From Tubulanus polymorphus (Eukaryota > Nemertea > Palaeonemertea > Tubulaniformes > Tubulanidae), in assembly GCF_964204645.1 (NCBI RefSeq), contig NC_134036.1:2604001-2668000 (forward strand): a DNA stretch of 64,000 nt. The letters are read 5' to 3'. The position numbers were made by a program, and so were the translations under genes. How positions within the stretch are numbered: the stretch's first letter is position 1; each line of letters opens with the position of its first letter. This document shows, piece after piece, positions 21,801-36,800 of this stretch. Below the pieces are notes generated by a model that was given only the letters and a program-made list of their open reading frames with translations, was not told the origin of the DNA and made no database searches.

Positions 21801-24800
21801 ACAAACCTTGATGAGGTCGGTTTTCTCTCTGCGATCTCCGCATTGCCAATACATCTCTCGTTTACCGGTCGCGTCCTGCCAGGCGTAGAGCACGGTCGTA
21901 CCAGCGGGCAACGTCTCCTGTTCCTCAACACCACTAGTAAAATAAAACAAACACAACATATTCAAAAATTCCTAACAAATGTTCATGAAGTTATTGGCAA
22001 TGAGAAAGACATCATTAGTAAGTGTCATAATCATAATTGAAGTTATGCAGAATGAGAAAGTCATATTTAGTGACTGATTATAATTTCACTGAATCAATGA
22101 AGTTATCGAGAATGAGAAGGTCGTCATTAGTAACTTATCATAATTTTCTGAATCAATGAAGTTATCGAGAATGAGAAGGTCGCCATAAGTAACTAATAAT
22201 AATTATACTGAATCAATGAAGTTATTGAGAATGAGAAGGGCGTCATAAGTAACTAATAATAATTTTACTGAATCAATGAAGTTATTGAGAATGAGAAGGG
22301 CGTCATAAGTAACTAATAATAATTTTACTGAATCGTTGAAGTTATCGAGAATGAGAAGGTCATTTGTTACAAGTAACTAATCATAATTTCATTAAATTGC
22401 AAACATCACTGAGGACATAACATATCCATATAATGCAAATAGCCAACTAGTGATGTCAAAGAACCGACCAAAGACATTCACCACAAAAAAACCAAACATC
22501 TTTAACTTACTTTTGATAATATTTGATTGGTAATGATGTATGATTGACTAGTTGAACGTTTGCCATCCCGTCGTGATATTGATCTAACATGATAATCACT
22601 GCCGATTCCGATATCTGAGTCTCGATACTTATTCCTCCGTACTACAATTATATAGAACATTGTGAATATATAAAACATTACCCAGTCAATCATCCTCGTT
22701 GACCTTGACCTATAGCGTTGACAAACTATCCCCTTGCTCATCTAGATCCTTCTTTTAGGACCAGTATTTCATTTTTGCTGATCTGTGGCCGTGTGTCTAA
22801 GACCATCAAAGTTCTATAGCTAATCTGACAGCTTAAGACCAGTCTTAAGATTTAAGACAACTCTTGAACTTAAGTCATGATTATGGAACCGGCCCCCCAC
22901 AGGGGTAGCTAGTCGTTTTTGCTTTTAACTCACCTCCTCTTCCAGTTTCATTAAAGTATTGTGAGGTTCGTTGAAAATGAACGGTTTTGTTTCCATGTTC
23001 GTATCTTTCACTTTGGCCTTCATTAACATCTTCTTTTGGCTTTGAATTGGCCAAAACGGTACACACTGTAAAAAACCGATATTCCGGTCACGGTTCTGAT
23101 GATCAAATTTGAGTTTTTCCCAATTGTCCGGGAACAAATGAATTAAACCCACATCCATTATCCATTCAGGATTATGAAGTTGTCAGTATCCAGTATCAAT
23201 TTGATTTTTAAAATTCCAATCAAGAAAACACAGGAAAGAATGAAATTAAACATATTCTAATGGTGAAATCAGAAACTTCTTGTTTGTTTCATTTCATTTA
23301 TTACTATCACAACAAAAAGCTAGTACCCTCGGAATACCGGGATACTGCCAAAATCAAGCCCTGTTTTTCTCCTCATTATTAGAATGTTTGCTGCCAGCAT
23401 ATTCCAAGCTGGCGGCAAACATCCTAATAAACGCGGTTTCGATGATATCGTATAAAATACCTCTTTAGGCGGGCAATCGACCCAGTGCGCGTTATTCGAC
23501 GCCATCTCGTTCGTTACCTCGATGCTCGAGATCGTGTACGTCGCTTTATTAACGATCATATAATACGGAGTGAACGTCACGATCTTCGTCAATCCGGAAT
23601 TCGACAGCGAGATCTTCACGCCGACCTCGTACGTGTAGTGTTTGAATTTACACGTTACCGTACCCGAACTACCGACCGTATCCAACGAGAATTTATCCGA
23701 CCAGTCGCTGTCGCATACTTTCAACGTTACCTGAATGATAATGACGATAAAAAAGATTTCAATGTTTGACTTGGAAGGATGTTTGATTTGGTAAGGCAAA
23801 GGAATTTGACTTAATAATGGTTAAGAGTTTGAATTGATGATATGAAGAAGTTTGACTTCTAATGCCAAGTAGTTCGACTTATTAATGGAAGAATTTTGAC
23901 TTGGTAATGCAGGGAAATTTATTTGAATTGGTAATGGAGAATAAGTTTTCTTGGCAATGGAAGAGGGTATGGCATGGTAATGGAAGGTTTGACTTGGTAA
24001 TGAAGAAAGCCATTTTCTAGAAACTCAGCACAATAGGTCCTTTATCTATTAACTTTGTCACCCTTGGGGACATTTTAGAAAAATTCAATTTTCTCTCATA
24101 ACGTAGTCGACAAAAAAGCAAAACACACTCAGTTAACAATTTATGATAATACATCTTTCTACCTTTGAACACAATAAAAAAAGGTTTTGAAAAGAAGATG
24201 GGTTGAGATAAAAAGCATTGATATCCGTGACTCTACTACCAACACTGCATTATAATACTTCCATACCACAGGCGCGTTTGAACCATTAAAAGGAGGACCC
24301 CATTGAAGACTACCCTTGAACACGAAAGTTTTCAAACTCCTAAAAGATGTCAAACATGCGCGTGCAAAAAGACTACATCTACAAAAGTAAATCTCTGTAT
24401 TCCATGAGTCAAGTATTGATGAATCCCATCACCAAAAATGGCATCGAGGATACAAACAAGTATGTAGTATAGAGGACACATTCAAACTTACTCTTCTATC
24501 AATCTAAAAATGGGTGAAGGCAATATAAAACAATACCATGCATAAATTAACATCTAATTACCATATAAAAGTGTATCTATCATTCTCATAAGGTGGTGCA
24601 TATATTAACATCTAATTACCAGATTATCGAGTTGCATAAAGTGACATCTAACATCAAAATGTGCATCGATTTACATAAATTATCATCTCATATTCAATAA
24701 GTGCATACATTTGCATACATTAACATACATTATTATACATTACTATATGGATCTTATGTTCTAACATAAATAATATCCATAACCACCTTGAATAAATACA

Positions 24801-27800
24801 AAACCAAAACTTGATTATAGTGCATGGTGGCACCAATAAAGGTTACTACTAACACCTTCAGAAAAGTCGATATAAAAGAAGTTGGTGTTACATGAAATGA
24901 CTATGCGTAAACCACTGATTGTGCTCCATCCCGAAAGCAATTTATGTTTCAATAATTCAGTTAGTAAACAGAAAATAACAACAAACCATGACAACGTTTG
25001 AAATTTCGTTTATTCTAAACTTGAAACCGAACATGCCACTAAAACACTGAATTCTCCACCTAGTGAGTGAAACACAAACTAAAAACAACACCAAACCTGA
25101 TGCAAAGCAACGAATTACCAAACTTACTTTGCCCGACTTTTTCCACGGTTGTTTGTTTTTCTTTTGCGACTTGTTGCGATTCAGCGTACCGGTACTGCCG
25201 GCCGTCGATGACGCATCATCTTTTGACAACTCCTCCTGATAGATGGCGCATTGGTAGGGACGAAAATGAAAAGGATATAACGCATATTGTATGAATTGGA
25301 TCGGGGAATTTAGTACGTACAAAGGTTCTTATCTCTCTGAAATTAAAGCCTCCTTTTTATTTGATCAATACAATCTGGCATTAAATTTCTAAGGCTAAGA
25401 GAATGGCAGACGGACAAGCATACCACTACCGAGAGTAAAACGAACTAAAAAACGTGTTTCAAAACCTCTAAACTGAAGAGAAAAGAAAATTTCCGGAGGG
25501 GGTCATTTTTACTACTCTCAACTACCACAGCTATACGATATTAATGGATGAATGAACGAAAAAGAAAGGGCAAAAATTGACTTCCAATGAAAATAAGAAT
25601 CCTAACTAACAACAGAAATTGACTTCCAATGAAAATAAAACACTACAAATGATTTACGTTCTGACAGTCATATGATGCTGAAGATGACATGAAAAGCATT
25701 AACCAACCCCATTAGTGTCCATGCACTTCAAGGAAAAATACCGTAAAAACTTGACATATATGTACGGACGAAACTAGGGGTCCAAGGATACAACGCCATG
25801 CCTACTCGGTGAAATGCTTCACTACCTGACATTTGCAATAATCAAGACAATTGATCAAAGCATCTTCAAGATTTTCCATGAAAACTTGTGCAAAAGGCCA
25901 CTTGCTAAAAAGTTGTTCACCAGTGGATAGTTGACATAGTGACAATGAAAAGTTCATGGTTAACTTATGGCATTTATCGGCCAGTTATCTTTTTACCAAC
26001 TTTTGAACAACTGCAGCTCCTGATTTTCTTCCGAAAAATGCTAATTCAGTGAATGCACAAATGAATGGACAGACAGCTGACAGATCAACGTACAAAAAGT
26101 GAATACAATGGCATAAATCCCCTTATAACATCAAAATCAATACCAAATTCATGAAAAAATCGTTACACATTGTTTTGATGATGTCGTAGTGGGATTTACG
26201 GAGACGCCCGTCTTATTGAAACCAACATTTCCACGGTTACCGAGACAAAACAACATGCATTTATCGACGAAATTGGATCAACTACAAACGTAGTTTTTCC
26301 GCACCTTTTCGTGATGAAAGGAGGAGGGTTAATATTGTTTTTTTTTTTTTTTTAATTTGCTACCATGACGATTACGATAATGAAAACAATACGAGAAAAC
26401 GAGCGGTTCTCCTACCTCGGTCGCGTGACTCGACGACGGCGATTTCAGGCGGAAATGTTTCTATAAATAAGCGCGCGACGCGAACGACGGGAGTGAACGA
26501 GAAAATAGAGAGAAAGGAAGAAAAATGTCGCTATTATTAACGATGAAATTAAACACAAACACAAACAGCGCACGACGACAACAACAATGATGCACATTTC
26601 AAAATTTAAATTATATTTTGGCGTTGCGTAAAAAAATGTCGGAGATCATCCTCGTTTATTCTCCATGATGAAATAACCCTTGTCCATGGTCGTTAAAAGT
26701 TCAATACAAATCGATAATAAACACATGCCTAAACTCAGTTCCATATTCATCATCCTCATCCAGCAGGGATTTGAACCTGATGGCATCGCTCGAACCTGAC
26801 TCAGCCGTAGCATGAAACCCTTCCCCACTAGACCCCAGTGTGCAGGTACATGCGCCGATTGCTTGTTGTGTAATTAGAGGCAAATTTCACCGATAAACTA
26901 GAACTGGAAAACCCAGGCTAAAATGAAATGGGATATCTGATTGGATAATGGTGGCCTCATCTAAGCTGTGCATGTAGCTGCACACTCGGTCTATAGTGTT
27001 GCTGGGTTCTGGGTTTCGTACCGTGGCGAGTCTTGGTGCCATCAGGTTCGAATCCTTGCTGGGGAAAATTATATTCATGAGCTAAAATGTGAATTCATTA
27101 CGTCTACGGACCCTTAACTCTTTACCAACAGCCATGCGAAGAGCCTGATCTTCTGAAATTTAATAGATGAAATCCGAACTCCTTTTAAAAGAAAACCATC
27201 CTCTATCCGAGCCAGTGTTAACATACGCGAACCCCTTTTGTCATAATCGTTGCTGCTCAGAATTCTAAAACCATGCCAACACCTCATGACATATTGGAAA
27301 AAAGAACCACTGTCAACATGCGTCCATGCATATAGGAAAAAATGAAAACACAGACGCAGAGTAAGATTCAATTGGAGAAAAGATGGCTACCTTCATAAAA
27401 TCCCCCTATGACATCATCCCTGTAGTAGTGCAAGATCCAGGGGCAGAGTTTTACAGGAGGAGAACAAACAAATGAAAAGGGCAAAAGGTGTTTCTGCCCC
27501 TCGTCTATGGGATAGTTTGCCGAAACACATTAGGGCTACATCATCTTTTGAGGTTATTAAATCATTGGTTAAACCATTTTTATTTAGAGAATATCTTTTT
27601 AACTAATTTTATATCTACTAATCACGTCAATTTTATCTATTATTGTAAAGAGCTTTGAGATTATTCTTAATGAAAAGAGCTTGATTATTACATTTACTCT
27701 GCCTGGATTTCCAGACCCCCCACAATGACAGGAGCAAGTCCGCCTTGTCCTACTGTCTGGATCCGCCCCTCAGCATATCACTGTATCAGCTTAATGATGT

Positions 27801-30800
27801 CATAGGGGGATTTATGAAGGAGTATCTTCAGGATATTTTCTAAAATCCATAACTCATCGTTTTAAAAATGTTACATTCCCGATCGGGCGAGCATTGTGCG
27901 TAGAATATACGTCGATAAAAACCTGCGTGATCAAAGTGACACCTTGCGATGCGAATGAGAACTAAAATACCCATGGATAGAAATATAGAGAAGTAAAAAA
28001 CCCGCGAAGTTCCGACCGCTGGCGAGTGAGTAGTCGTATACTTACCGAACTCCCTTTACCGGTTGATTTTTTAGTCGCGACCGTTTTGACGGCGGGATGA
28101 TAGAGATCCTCTTCGTCCGAGTCGACGTCAAAACTCGATGCGTCTTTCTTCTGACGGAACAAGCGGCGCGCGGAGAACGCGGTGAGAAAAAGCGGAACTA
28201 ATAAACGAACGACGGAGGCTAGGGTTACAGGGGGGGGTGGGGTAACCTCGACCCGAAAATAATCTTCTGTAAGGTCGCGCGTGTTGGATTGCATGGGTGA
28301 AAATAATGGTTACAATGAAAAACATTTTCTAGTAAATCCCTTCACCGCGTATGTAAATATGCACACAGAAAGAGGTCATTCTAACAATGTTACACAAACA
28401 AGATGCTCATTTGACTTAAAAGTGGTACTTCATCTATTCATGTATCTCAAGGGCTAAGTGAAAAAAATCCCAATTCAAGGGAAAAATTAACTCGAGTTGG
28501 AAAATGTCACAAAATCCTGAAATGCTTATATTGAATACTGAATTATATCGGCATCGATTTTAAAAGTAGAATTTCACGAAGTATACTTTTCCGCACAATA
28601 ATCATTTCAATTTCAAAAGCTTCCACTGTTTCTAAACCAGAACGAAACAAATTCAGCCCCATCTGGCAGATTATAGTATCATTTCTCTTCAAAGCCTTGA
28701 ACCCGAAATCAAATTCAAATGTGACGATTACGGAAGTGACAGTTGAATTACGCCCGCACCCGCACCCACCGGGGATCGAACCCAAGTCTATGCGTAACAC
28801 AGTTACCTAACACTATATACATTGTAGGCAGACACATTGGCTCCAGATCACACACATCAATCTATCAACAAATATCCACACATTTTTTTCGATACGCACC
28901 TTTTTCTTTTCGAATACTTTTTTCGGTTTGTAAGCGAACAATACCGCCCCCTGTTGACCTTCTGGGTGTTCGTAGACGATGTCATCGGTCGACTGAAATC
29001 GGGAGAAGATAAAGAAACTTGTTGAATGAGAATATTTCATTTCGCGATGAAACAAACATTGAAGATTGATTTTTAGAAAATTAAGACTTGAAAACGTCAT
29101 TGAATAATGAAATGACATACTAAAATGGATGTGAAATTCTTTTTCGAAGATTCTTGACGCAGGCAAAGTTTTTGTTGAATTTTGAATTTTGAAGTACATT
29201 TATTTAAGGAGCTTGGAAAAATTGGAAATGCATCTTACTTCGTCATTCAATATAGTGCATGGTTTTTAAAAAAGCTTTTCCACCATGATCTAATATATCT
29301 ATATATATATTGGACCGAGTTCAGAGGAAACAATACTATATTTATCTATGGTGACATAACAAAAGGCCTATGCCTACAGTCAATTGAAATATATCGATAA
29401 ACATTGATACCATATTGCAGTACATTGGTAAGCCCAGTCTTCAGACTTCTACTGAATTCTATATTTCTAAAGTACACATGGATCTAAATACTACTGAGCG
29501 GGTTTTCGCTCCAAAAGGTGGTGAAATATCCCACAAACTGGGTCCTCTAATTGTAAAGCATTACCACGAAAATAAAAAACAATTAGATATTTCATAAAAA
29601 ATAAAAGTATCAAAAAATATATGCTTATCATTTCATAACTATCGCGCAACGTGCGAATTACAGGTGACGCATGATTTAATGAATGATAGATATTTGACCA
29701 TCAATAATGAAAAGCGCTAAACTTATCTAATGAAGATGGAACCGTTCAGAAAGATGAATATCTCCATGAAGTACCTTATGACATCTAGAGATTTCATGCT
29801 CCATATTTTCCTGAAGCCTTAACAGGAGCAGATCCAGGATTTTCAAAGTGGAGGGGGGAGCTCAGCTGGTCTAACCACAGAAAATTTCGAAAAAATTACC
29901 CTCTCTTTCAAGTATTCTAAGTTTTTTTCAGGCATATATTGTCATATATTCTAAGTGTCCTGTACTTTTAAATGTAACATTGAAAATCGGAAGATTTATC
30001 ATACGAAGGAGGTTCCCCCCTGGATCTGCGTCTGCTTAAAACAATTAGGTTTGAATCATTATCTTAATGAAAACATGTAATAACCAATAGACAATGTGAG
30101 ACTCCGCCCTCTGGTGACAATATCTGACTCAAATCTAAATAAATCAAATGAAAAAATATCGTAGGTGTATAAATCGATGATGTCATAAGGAGATATAACA
30201 CGGACGCGGCCATCTTTCCGACGAAACGGTACTACAAAATACCCGCATGACAATAAAAGCATCACGATGAAATAATAAATGTTGCAGCGGAACTAAAAGC
30301 ATGATTCGAGGTGTTTAAAGGACATTGACATTGACGAACCTCCTCCTGGTGAGTTTGCTATAAAACGCGTGCGTGCAGCAGCCGAGGGGATAAAAAATAT
30401 ACCGCTGTCAAATTCAGTTTTTTCAATTTCATCTCCAGGAAGGGTTTATTTAGACCACTTGTTGTTTCATATCTTCTCGTAATGCGACCAAGATGACCTA
30501 TATGGCCAGTTGTATAGTCAGGGTGGCCACTTTGGCGATTTTTCCCCATCTTTTCCCTAACTATTTTCTGACTGATTTGTTTTCACTTGTGACAATTGCA
30601 CTTTGTTTTCCCTGACTTGATCTGCTAAGTATCTAATCAATTAAGGCAGTTGTAATACGTAAGACATAGACGGACACTGTTTGATTTTATGTGTGATCTA
30701 GCATTCTCAACAGATTTCCCTGATCTTTAGCTTTTTTTCTACAAAATTCCCTGATTTTGTTAAAAATTTCCTGACTTTTCCCTGGTTTCTGGGTAAGTGG

Positions 30801-33800
30801 CCACCCTGACCCTGTTCCTTCAACTTTTTACTCACTTTAATTATCAACCTCAGATTATTCCATCCAATTTTTTATTTCTATGCTTCACAAACAAAGCTTA
30901 TTTACCAGAACTAAGGGTTTTTCGAAGCTGGGACTTAGGAGGCGAATGAATCCCCTCTAAGATAATCTCATGAATTCTGGAATATTTACCTTCTTTTTAG
31001 AACAATGTCTAATTACTGAGTGCTTGAATTGATTAATCAATTATTCATTTATTCGTATAATCAATCATTTATCATGCATTTAAAACTGTCAATCATTAAC
31101 ATGCTCACGCCCACAAATCCATGAAACCCTTCACTAGCATTGTGAGATGAATAGCCTACCTTGTAAACTAACGGCAGACCGGTTTTGTTGACCATCCAAT
31201 ACGGCGAGTAAAGCGCCACCTCTAGGAAACCTTTCGACCTTTTCGTGTGTAAACCAAGATCCTGTATCATCAAAAATTCATAAATCTTCATGTAATTTTC
31301 AATTTCAGATTTATAATCACTTCAAAAATTTGAGACGAGATTAAGTTCCTAAAAGAATCTATCTACAAGATGGCACAATCTGTTGTCAGTTACCAATGAT
31401 CTACTCACCATAGTAACTGTACTGTACCCGTCTGGGGCCTCGAACGTCCATACGGCCAATTCTTGTGCGTTCGGGTCAAAGTTAATGTGAGCATCCCAGT
31501 CTCGACCCCGGTAGTTCAAAATCTATGGAAAAAAATTTTTTGAAAAAATTTTCAAATAATCTGTTCTAGAAATCTTTTTGAGAATTTGTTTCTGAAAAAT
31601 TTTTGAATGTATGAATTTCGAGCTTACTCGTATCTCCATGCTTGTTTTACCGACGCACGCGTTGTACAGAATTGTTTTCTGTCCGGCCTCAAGTGAAATC
31701 TGTGTAGCTGTCCCCTGTTCGAAAAAAAAACAACATCTAATTATCAATAATCAACAAAAGGGCTTCTAAATCTTATACACCCACTCTATGGAATTCCTTT
31801 CCCCAGTCATAAAGGGAATGCCCATCGGTTCCCTTCGCTGATTGTGTGGTTTGTTTTTTGAAATGTCTTCTCAAGTGATGTATCGTGCAAAGATTATTCT
31901 TACAATAGTCGTATGCTATATAAACTATCATAATTATTATCATCATTATCATTATTATTAACATTATAATCCTAAACGAGAAAATTAATTATAATTGAAT
32001 CATTTGACGCCTTTGAAGAAATAGATAGCTAGTAGGATAATCTTATGCGGTCGAAAGAAATCGTTTCAATGTGCAGAATCAGGGGTCATAGTTGCAAGGG
32101 CTCGATGGTTATCATTGCTTAGATTTTATTGCCGCCATTTTATAAAGCATCAAAAACTATTTGAATACGTACCTCTAGTATATAGTCGATCGTCATCGGC
32201 AGAATATTCTCAAAAACGATCGTAGGATGCAAATGAAGAGTGTAGGTTTTGGCAGTTTTATCATTGGTCAATTCGAATAAAACGTCGTCAACTTGTGGAA
32301 TCACCTTGAAAAAAATCCCTTAAAAATCTTTAAACTTGTGGCATTGTACGGGCTTTGGCTATTCCCAGTCATCAATATTCAATAGGCCAAGTCTGTAGAC
32401 TACTGGTAATTTGAACTGAAAGATGAAGGTGACTTGAGGAAACTTACGTTGAAGAAGAAAGGCTGATAGCCGGCTTGTTTACTTTCACAAGTGACAACTT
32501 CTGATTGTCCGTTCTTCAAACTACGCCACAATAAACCTGTACCCGATGCCTTGTATCGTCTGAATATATAGAAATCAGAATTTTAGCATCTTGAGCAAAG
32601 AGAACAACTAACTATTCCTAGCTATTATAGGTTTACAACCAAATACCATCAAACCTTGTATCAATTAAACCAGCAACTGTCCCTGAATCAGTAAAGAGAT
32701 CAACTAACTAATCCTAACCAACATAGGTTTATATCCAAATACCATCAAACCTTGTATAAGTTTCTCAATTTAGAACTTTTAAAAAGATTCTCATACCGCG
32801 ACACCACTTTCATTTGACATGCTTTTTTTAACTGACTTTTTCATGACATGAACCTGATTTCCTTGACTGATGTACTTAGAATCCGATCAATTAACACAGT
32901 CTAATACGTAAGACATAGAAGGAAACTTTGATTCTCCACGCGATCTACCAATCTCATTTAATTTCCTTGAATTAAGATTTTTTACAAAATTGCCCGACTA
33001 TTCCTGACTTTTTTAAAGAGAAGAGATTCCCCTGATTTTTCCAGTGGACACCCTGTCATCAATCTAAAATTCTATTCATTTTCATTTCTCTTCGATCAGC
33101 TTGTTGCAGAAGTATAACTGTTATAATACGTACACATCGTTGTGAGGTTTGAAGTAAAGTTGATTAGGCGCCGTGTAGACGACATGCAGCGGTACGTTAA
33201 ACGTCTCGTCCTGATTGAGTTCTCCACATTTATCCAGATGTCCGTCTTCGGTTTTATAGAACAAATCGATACCGACAGGAAGATGATTCTGAACCTGTGA
33301 ACGAGAAAATAATCACCAGTCAGAAACGATGAAGATACAGAAGGCGGTCTACGAGGGAAATCGATAAAAATTCAGCAGGAAGATGATATTGAACCTGTGA
33401 ATAATATATACAAAGTAATTGACAATTTCACGAAGCCTTAACAGGGGTGGAACCAGGATTTCAAAGGAGGGAGGTGCTCTGTTGGTCTAGCCACTGAAAT
33501 TTCGAAAAATTTGTCTCTTTTTCATGCATTCTGAGTTTTTCCAGGCACCACTTGATCATCTAATATATTCAAAATGTACCCTGTACTTTGAAATGGAAGA
33601 CGATTTTGAACGTGTGAATAATATATACAGAGTAATTGACAAAAGTATGACTGAAATCGATGAAAATGTTCACCTGGATGATTGAACGAAGAGTGACGTT
33701 TTTACAGCCGAGTTTAGCTTCCGTTTGACAGATGAGAGCCCAGATGTCGCCCGGGTAACTCTGCTGGTTTATATTGAACGATCGCGTTTCGGCTTTTTGA

Positions 33801-36800
33801 ATTATGAGTTCACGATTGGCCCCGAACTGTTCGACCTACAGCGAGAGAGGTAGAGAGATACATGTAACAGAGATTGAGTCACACAAACATTAAGTTAAGG
33901 AGTACACAAGGGCCACAGTGCAATGCAGAATTGGCTTAACTTCTCCATTTCTAGATGTAATTGAACGCAAGATGAAGTACATTCCTTTTAAGGATTGAAC
34001 TCGAAAAGTAAATTTCTTTTAAAGACTGAACTGGAAAAAGAAGTAAATTTCTTTTAAGGACTGAACTGGGAAAGCAAGTATATACCTTTTAAGGACTGAA
34101 CTGGAAAAGGAAGTAAATTCCTTTTAAGGACTGAATTGGAAAAGGAAGTAAATCTCTTTTCAAGGACTAAACTGGAAAAGGAACACTCCCCAAGGGCGCT
34201 ATTCTGACAATTGTACAATGCAAAGGCCTATCAGAAGCCTCTCTCCATAGGATACATTTTCACATTTATTCTTACCATCAGTAACATTTTCCGTTCCTCT
34301 GATTCTTGTTGCGAACTCGTACAAACCGACTGCATCTTACGCATTTTCTTCTTCTTCTCGTTCTCCAGATTGTGCAGCGGTAGTTTCTCGCCGGACTCCA
34401 ACGCGACGACCTGGTTACTAGCCGCGTTCTCGACCGGTTGGAAACGTACGTCGGGTTTCAGTTTGATTGACAGGCCGCTGTCATTGATGATGCAATACGG
34501 CGCGATAATCTCCGCCTCTTGCACTTTAGTGTCGACTAAATAGTAGGCATCGCTGAAGGCCTGTGGAATCGATCAAAAAAATATTCTCAGGTTTAGTAGA
34601 CAGGAGAGACATCCTCAGAAACAATTGAGTTAAATGTCATCTATATCATCATAAATATCATCAATTTACTAAGTCTGTATGTTCCATGTATTACATTTGT
34701 AATTTTGTATTCAATTTAATTTAGGATGAAATAAATATCATTATCATCTAAATCTTTTTTGTTCATTTCGGTTTTCATTTTTGTGGAATAACGAAGAATA
34801 TATATTTTATCAAATAAATCCACTTTGAAAGGGGTACAACCCTTCTTTTCTATATATACCGTGCATATATGGAAAACCTACAGCAGTTAAATGTTGTTCT
34901 GGGCCCAGTTCCACAGAAAGGATTAAGACCTAAATCGATTTAAGATAAACTGAATTGATGAAGAAATTAAATCGATTTAAGAGTTAAACCTTTTTGTGAA
35001 ACTAGGCCCTGATGATAGATTTACCTTTCCGATACTGGTCAGTAATTCTAACAGGGATTTACTGACAGTAATCTGCAACATGTCGCTCGATTTTACGTCG
35101 ATGACCATTTTAGGAGGTTGAGTGATGATCTGATCAACCTCGGGATCGTCTGGATCGATCAGAGGTACTTCATCATTCTGATGAATCTGAGCGAAGAAAA
35201 GTGACAGACAAATCACCTCTCTAGTCAAGTATCTGTGAGCTGAACACAAAGGCCTACGACCCAGTTAATCACTTCTTTAGTCAAGTCTTGATGAGCTGGA
35301 CCCAGTTCCACAGTTGTGAGTTTGAGTTAACTCCGAGTTAAAGTAAGTTCATTTTCAATGAGTTAGCTCAGAGTCAAATCTTAACAACGAACTGTGGAAT
35401 TGGACCCTGAACAATTATGAACAAGAAGGCCCACAACCCAGTTGTCACACCGAGTTAAATTTCAAAATAGTAAACATCACTATTACATCATTATCACTTA
35501 GTTATTAATTCCTTTTTCTCAGGGCAATCCCCCTATCAGGCTCAGCCCCTAGGCTTGGGGTTATCCTTCTCATATATGTACCTATTCATCTATGAAATTA
35601 TATCAAAAGAAATTATGTTTATAATCTTGTACATATTATAAGTAAATAAATCATTCATTCATTCATCATATTTCTAATCATTCTAAAAAACTGCATGAAC
35701 GAAGTATTGTTTTGAAAATACAAATCCTGTGAATGAGCAATTAATTGTATACGTACCTCGATAGACATTTCCCACGGACGATGTTGTTCTTGGCCCTCTT
35801 CGACGGGTTCCAGTAACGGTTCCCAAACTGCCAATCGTTCATTGTAGTAAGCCACTTCACATTTCATACTACACGTTACAAACAACTAAAAACGAAAACA
35901 GAGACATGTTATGATTTATGGAAATCCCTTCATGGGAAAGCATTTTGTATGTTATAATACTTCATTAGATTGGCATACGATGTTAGGTAACTTATGAACC
36001 GAGCTGAGCTGAGGTGAGCTTACCTCTGAACTCCAGTCGCGAACATCCGCGTTAAATCCTGCTTCGAGCATCAACATCGGAACTGTTCGTCGACCTTGAC
36101 CTGCTTCTAGTTTTATCACGATACTCGCTATTGTCATCATCAACTACGGTGAACAATGATGATGATAATCTTTAATAACATTATTCATCACATTCATCAG
36201 GAATGTTAAGGAATCAAACAAAAGACATAACATTTGTAGATGCCACTAACCTGTTCTCCTCTTGTAGGCGTCTTAATGGCTGGTTCCAAAGCCATTAACT
36301 CGGTTTTGATATCAGCGTCTTTATCTAGAGTAGAGGACAATTTCTGTTTTAGGGCAGAGAAAGTCTATAATCATAGGACTATGGATTGGTGTCAAAGCAC
36401 ATATTTTATTGGCTAAAATCACATATATGTTATGTCAGAACACTCATTGGCAATGTTCTAATGTATCAAGGTACTCATTGGCAATGTTCTAATGTATCAA
36501 GGTACTCATTGGCAATGTTCTAATGTATCAAGGTACTCATTGGCAATGTTCTAATGTATCAAGGTACTCATTGGCAATGTTCTAATGTATCAAGGTACTC
36601 ATTGGCAATGTTCTAATGTATCAAGGTACTCATTGGCAATGTTCTAATGTATCAAGGTACTCATTGGCAATGTTCTAATGTATCAAGGTACTCATTGGCA
36701 ATGTTCTAATGTATCAAGGTACTCATTGGCAATGTTCTAATGTATCAAGGTACTCATTGGCAATGTTCTAATGTATCAAGGTACTCATTGGCAATGCCCA

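Noticed and set aside
26416-26460. Dismissing exon [15 protein letters not shown] as intron
   Set aside because: Considered because the exon is short and the acceptor is weak, but the GT-AG pair, phase 0 on both sides and CG-rich coding-like composition favour keeping it at reduced confidence.
28755-28830. tRNA gene on the minus strand
   Set aside because: A B-box is present but the anticodon arm and acceptor do not form; better explained as a SINE piece.
36440-36800. CRISPR array
   Set aside because: Units are contiguous and identical without spacers; this is a eukaryotic minisatellite.
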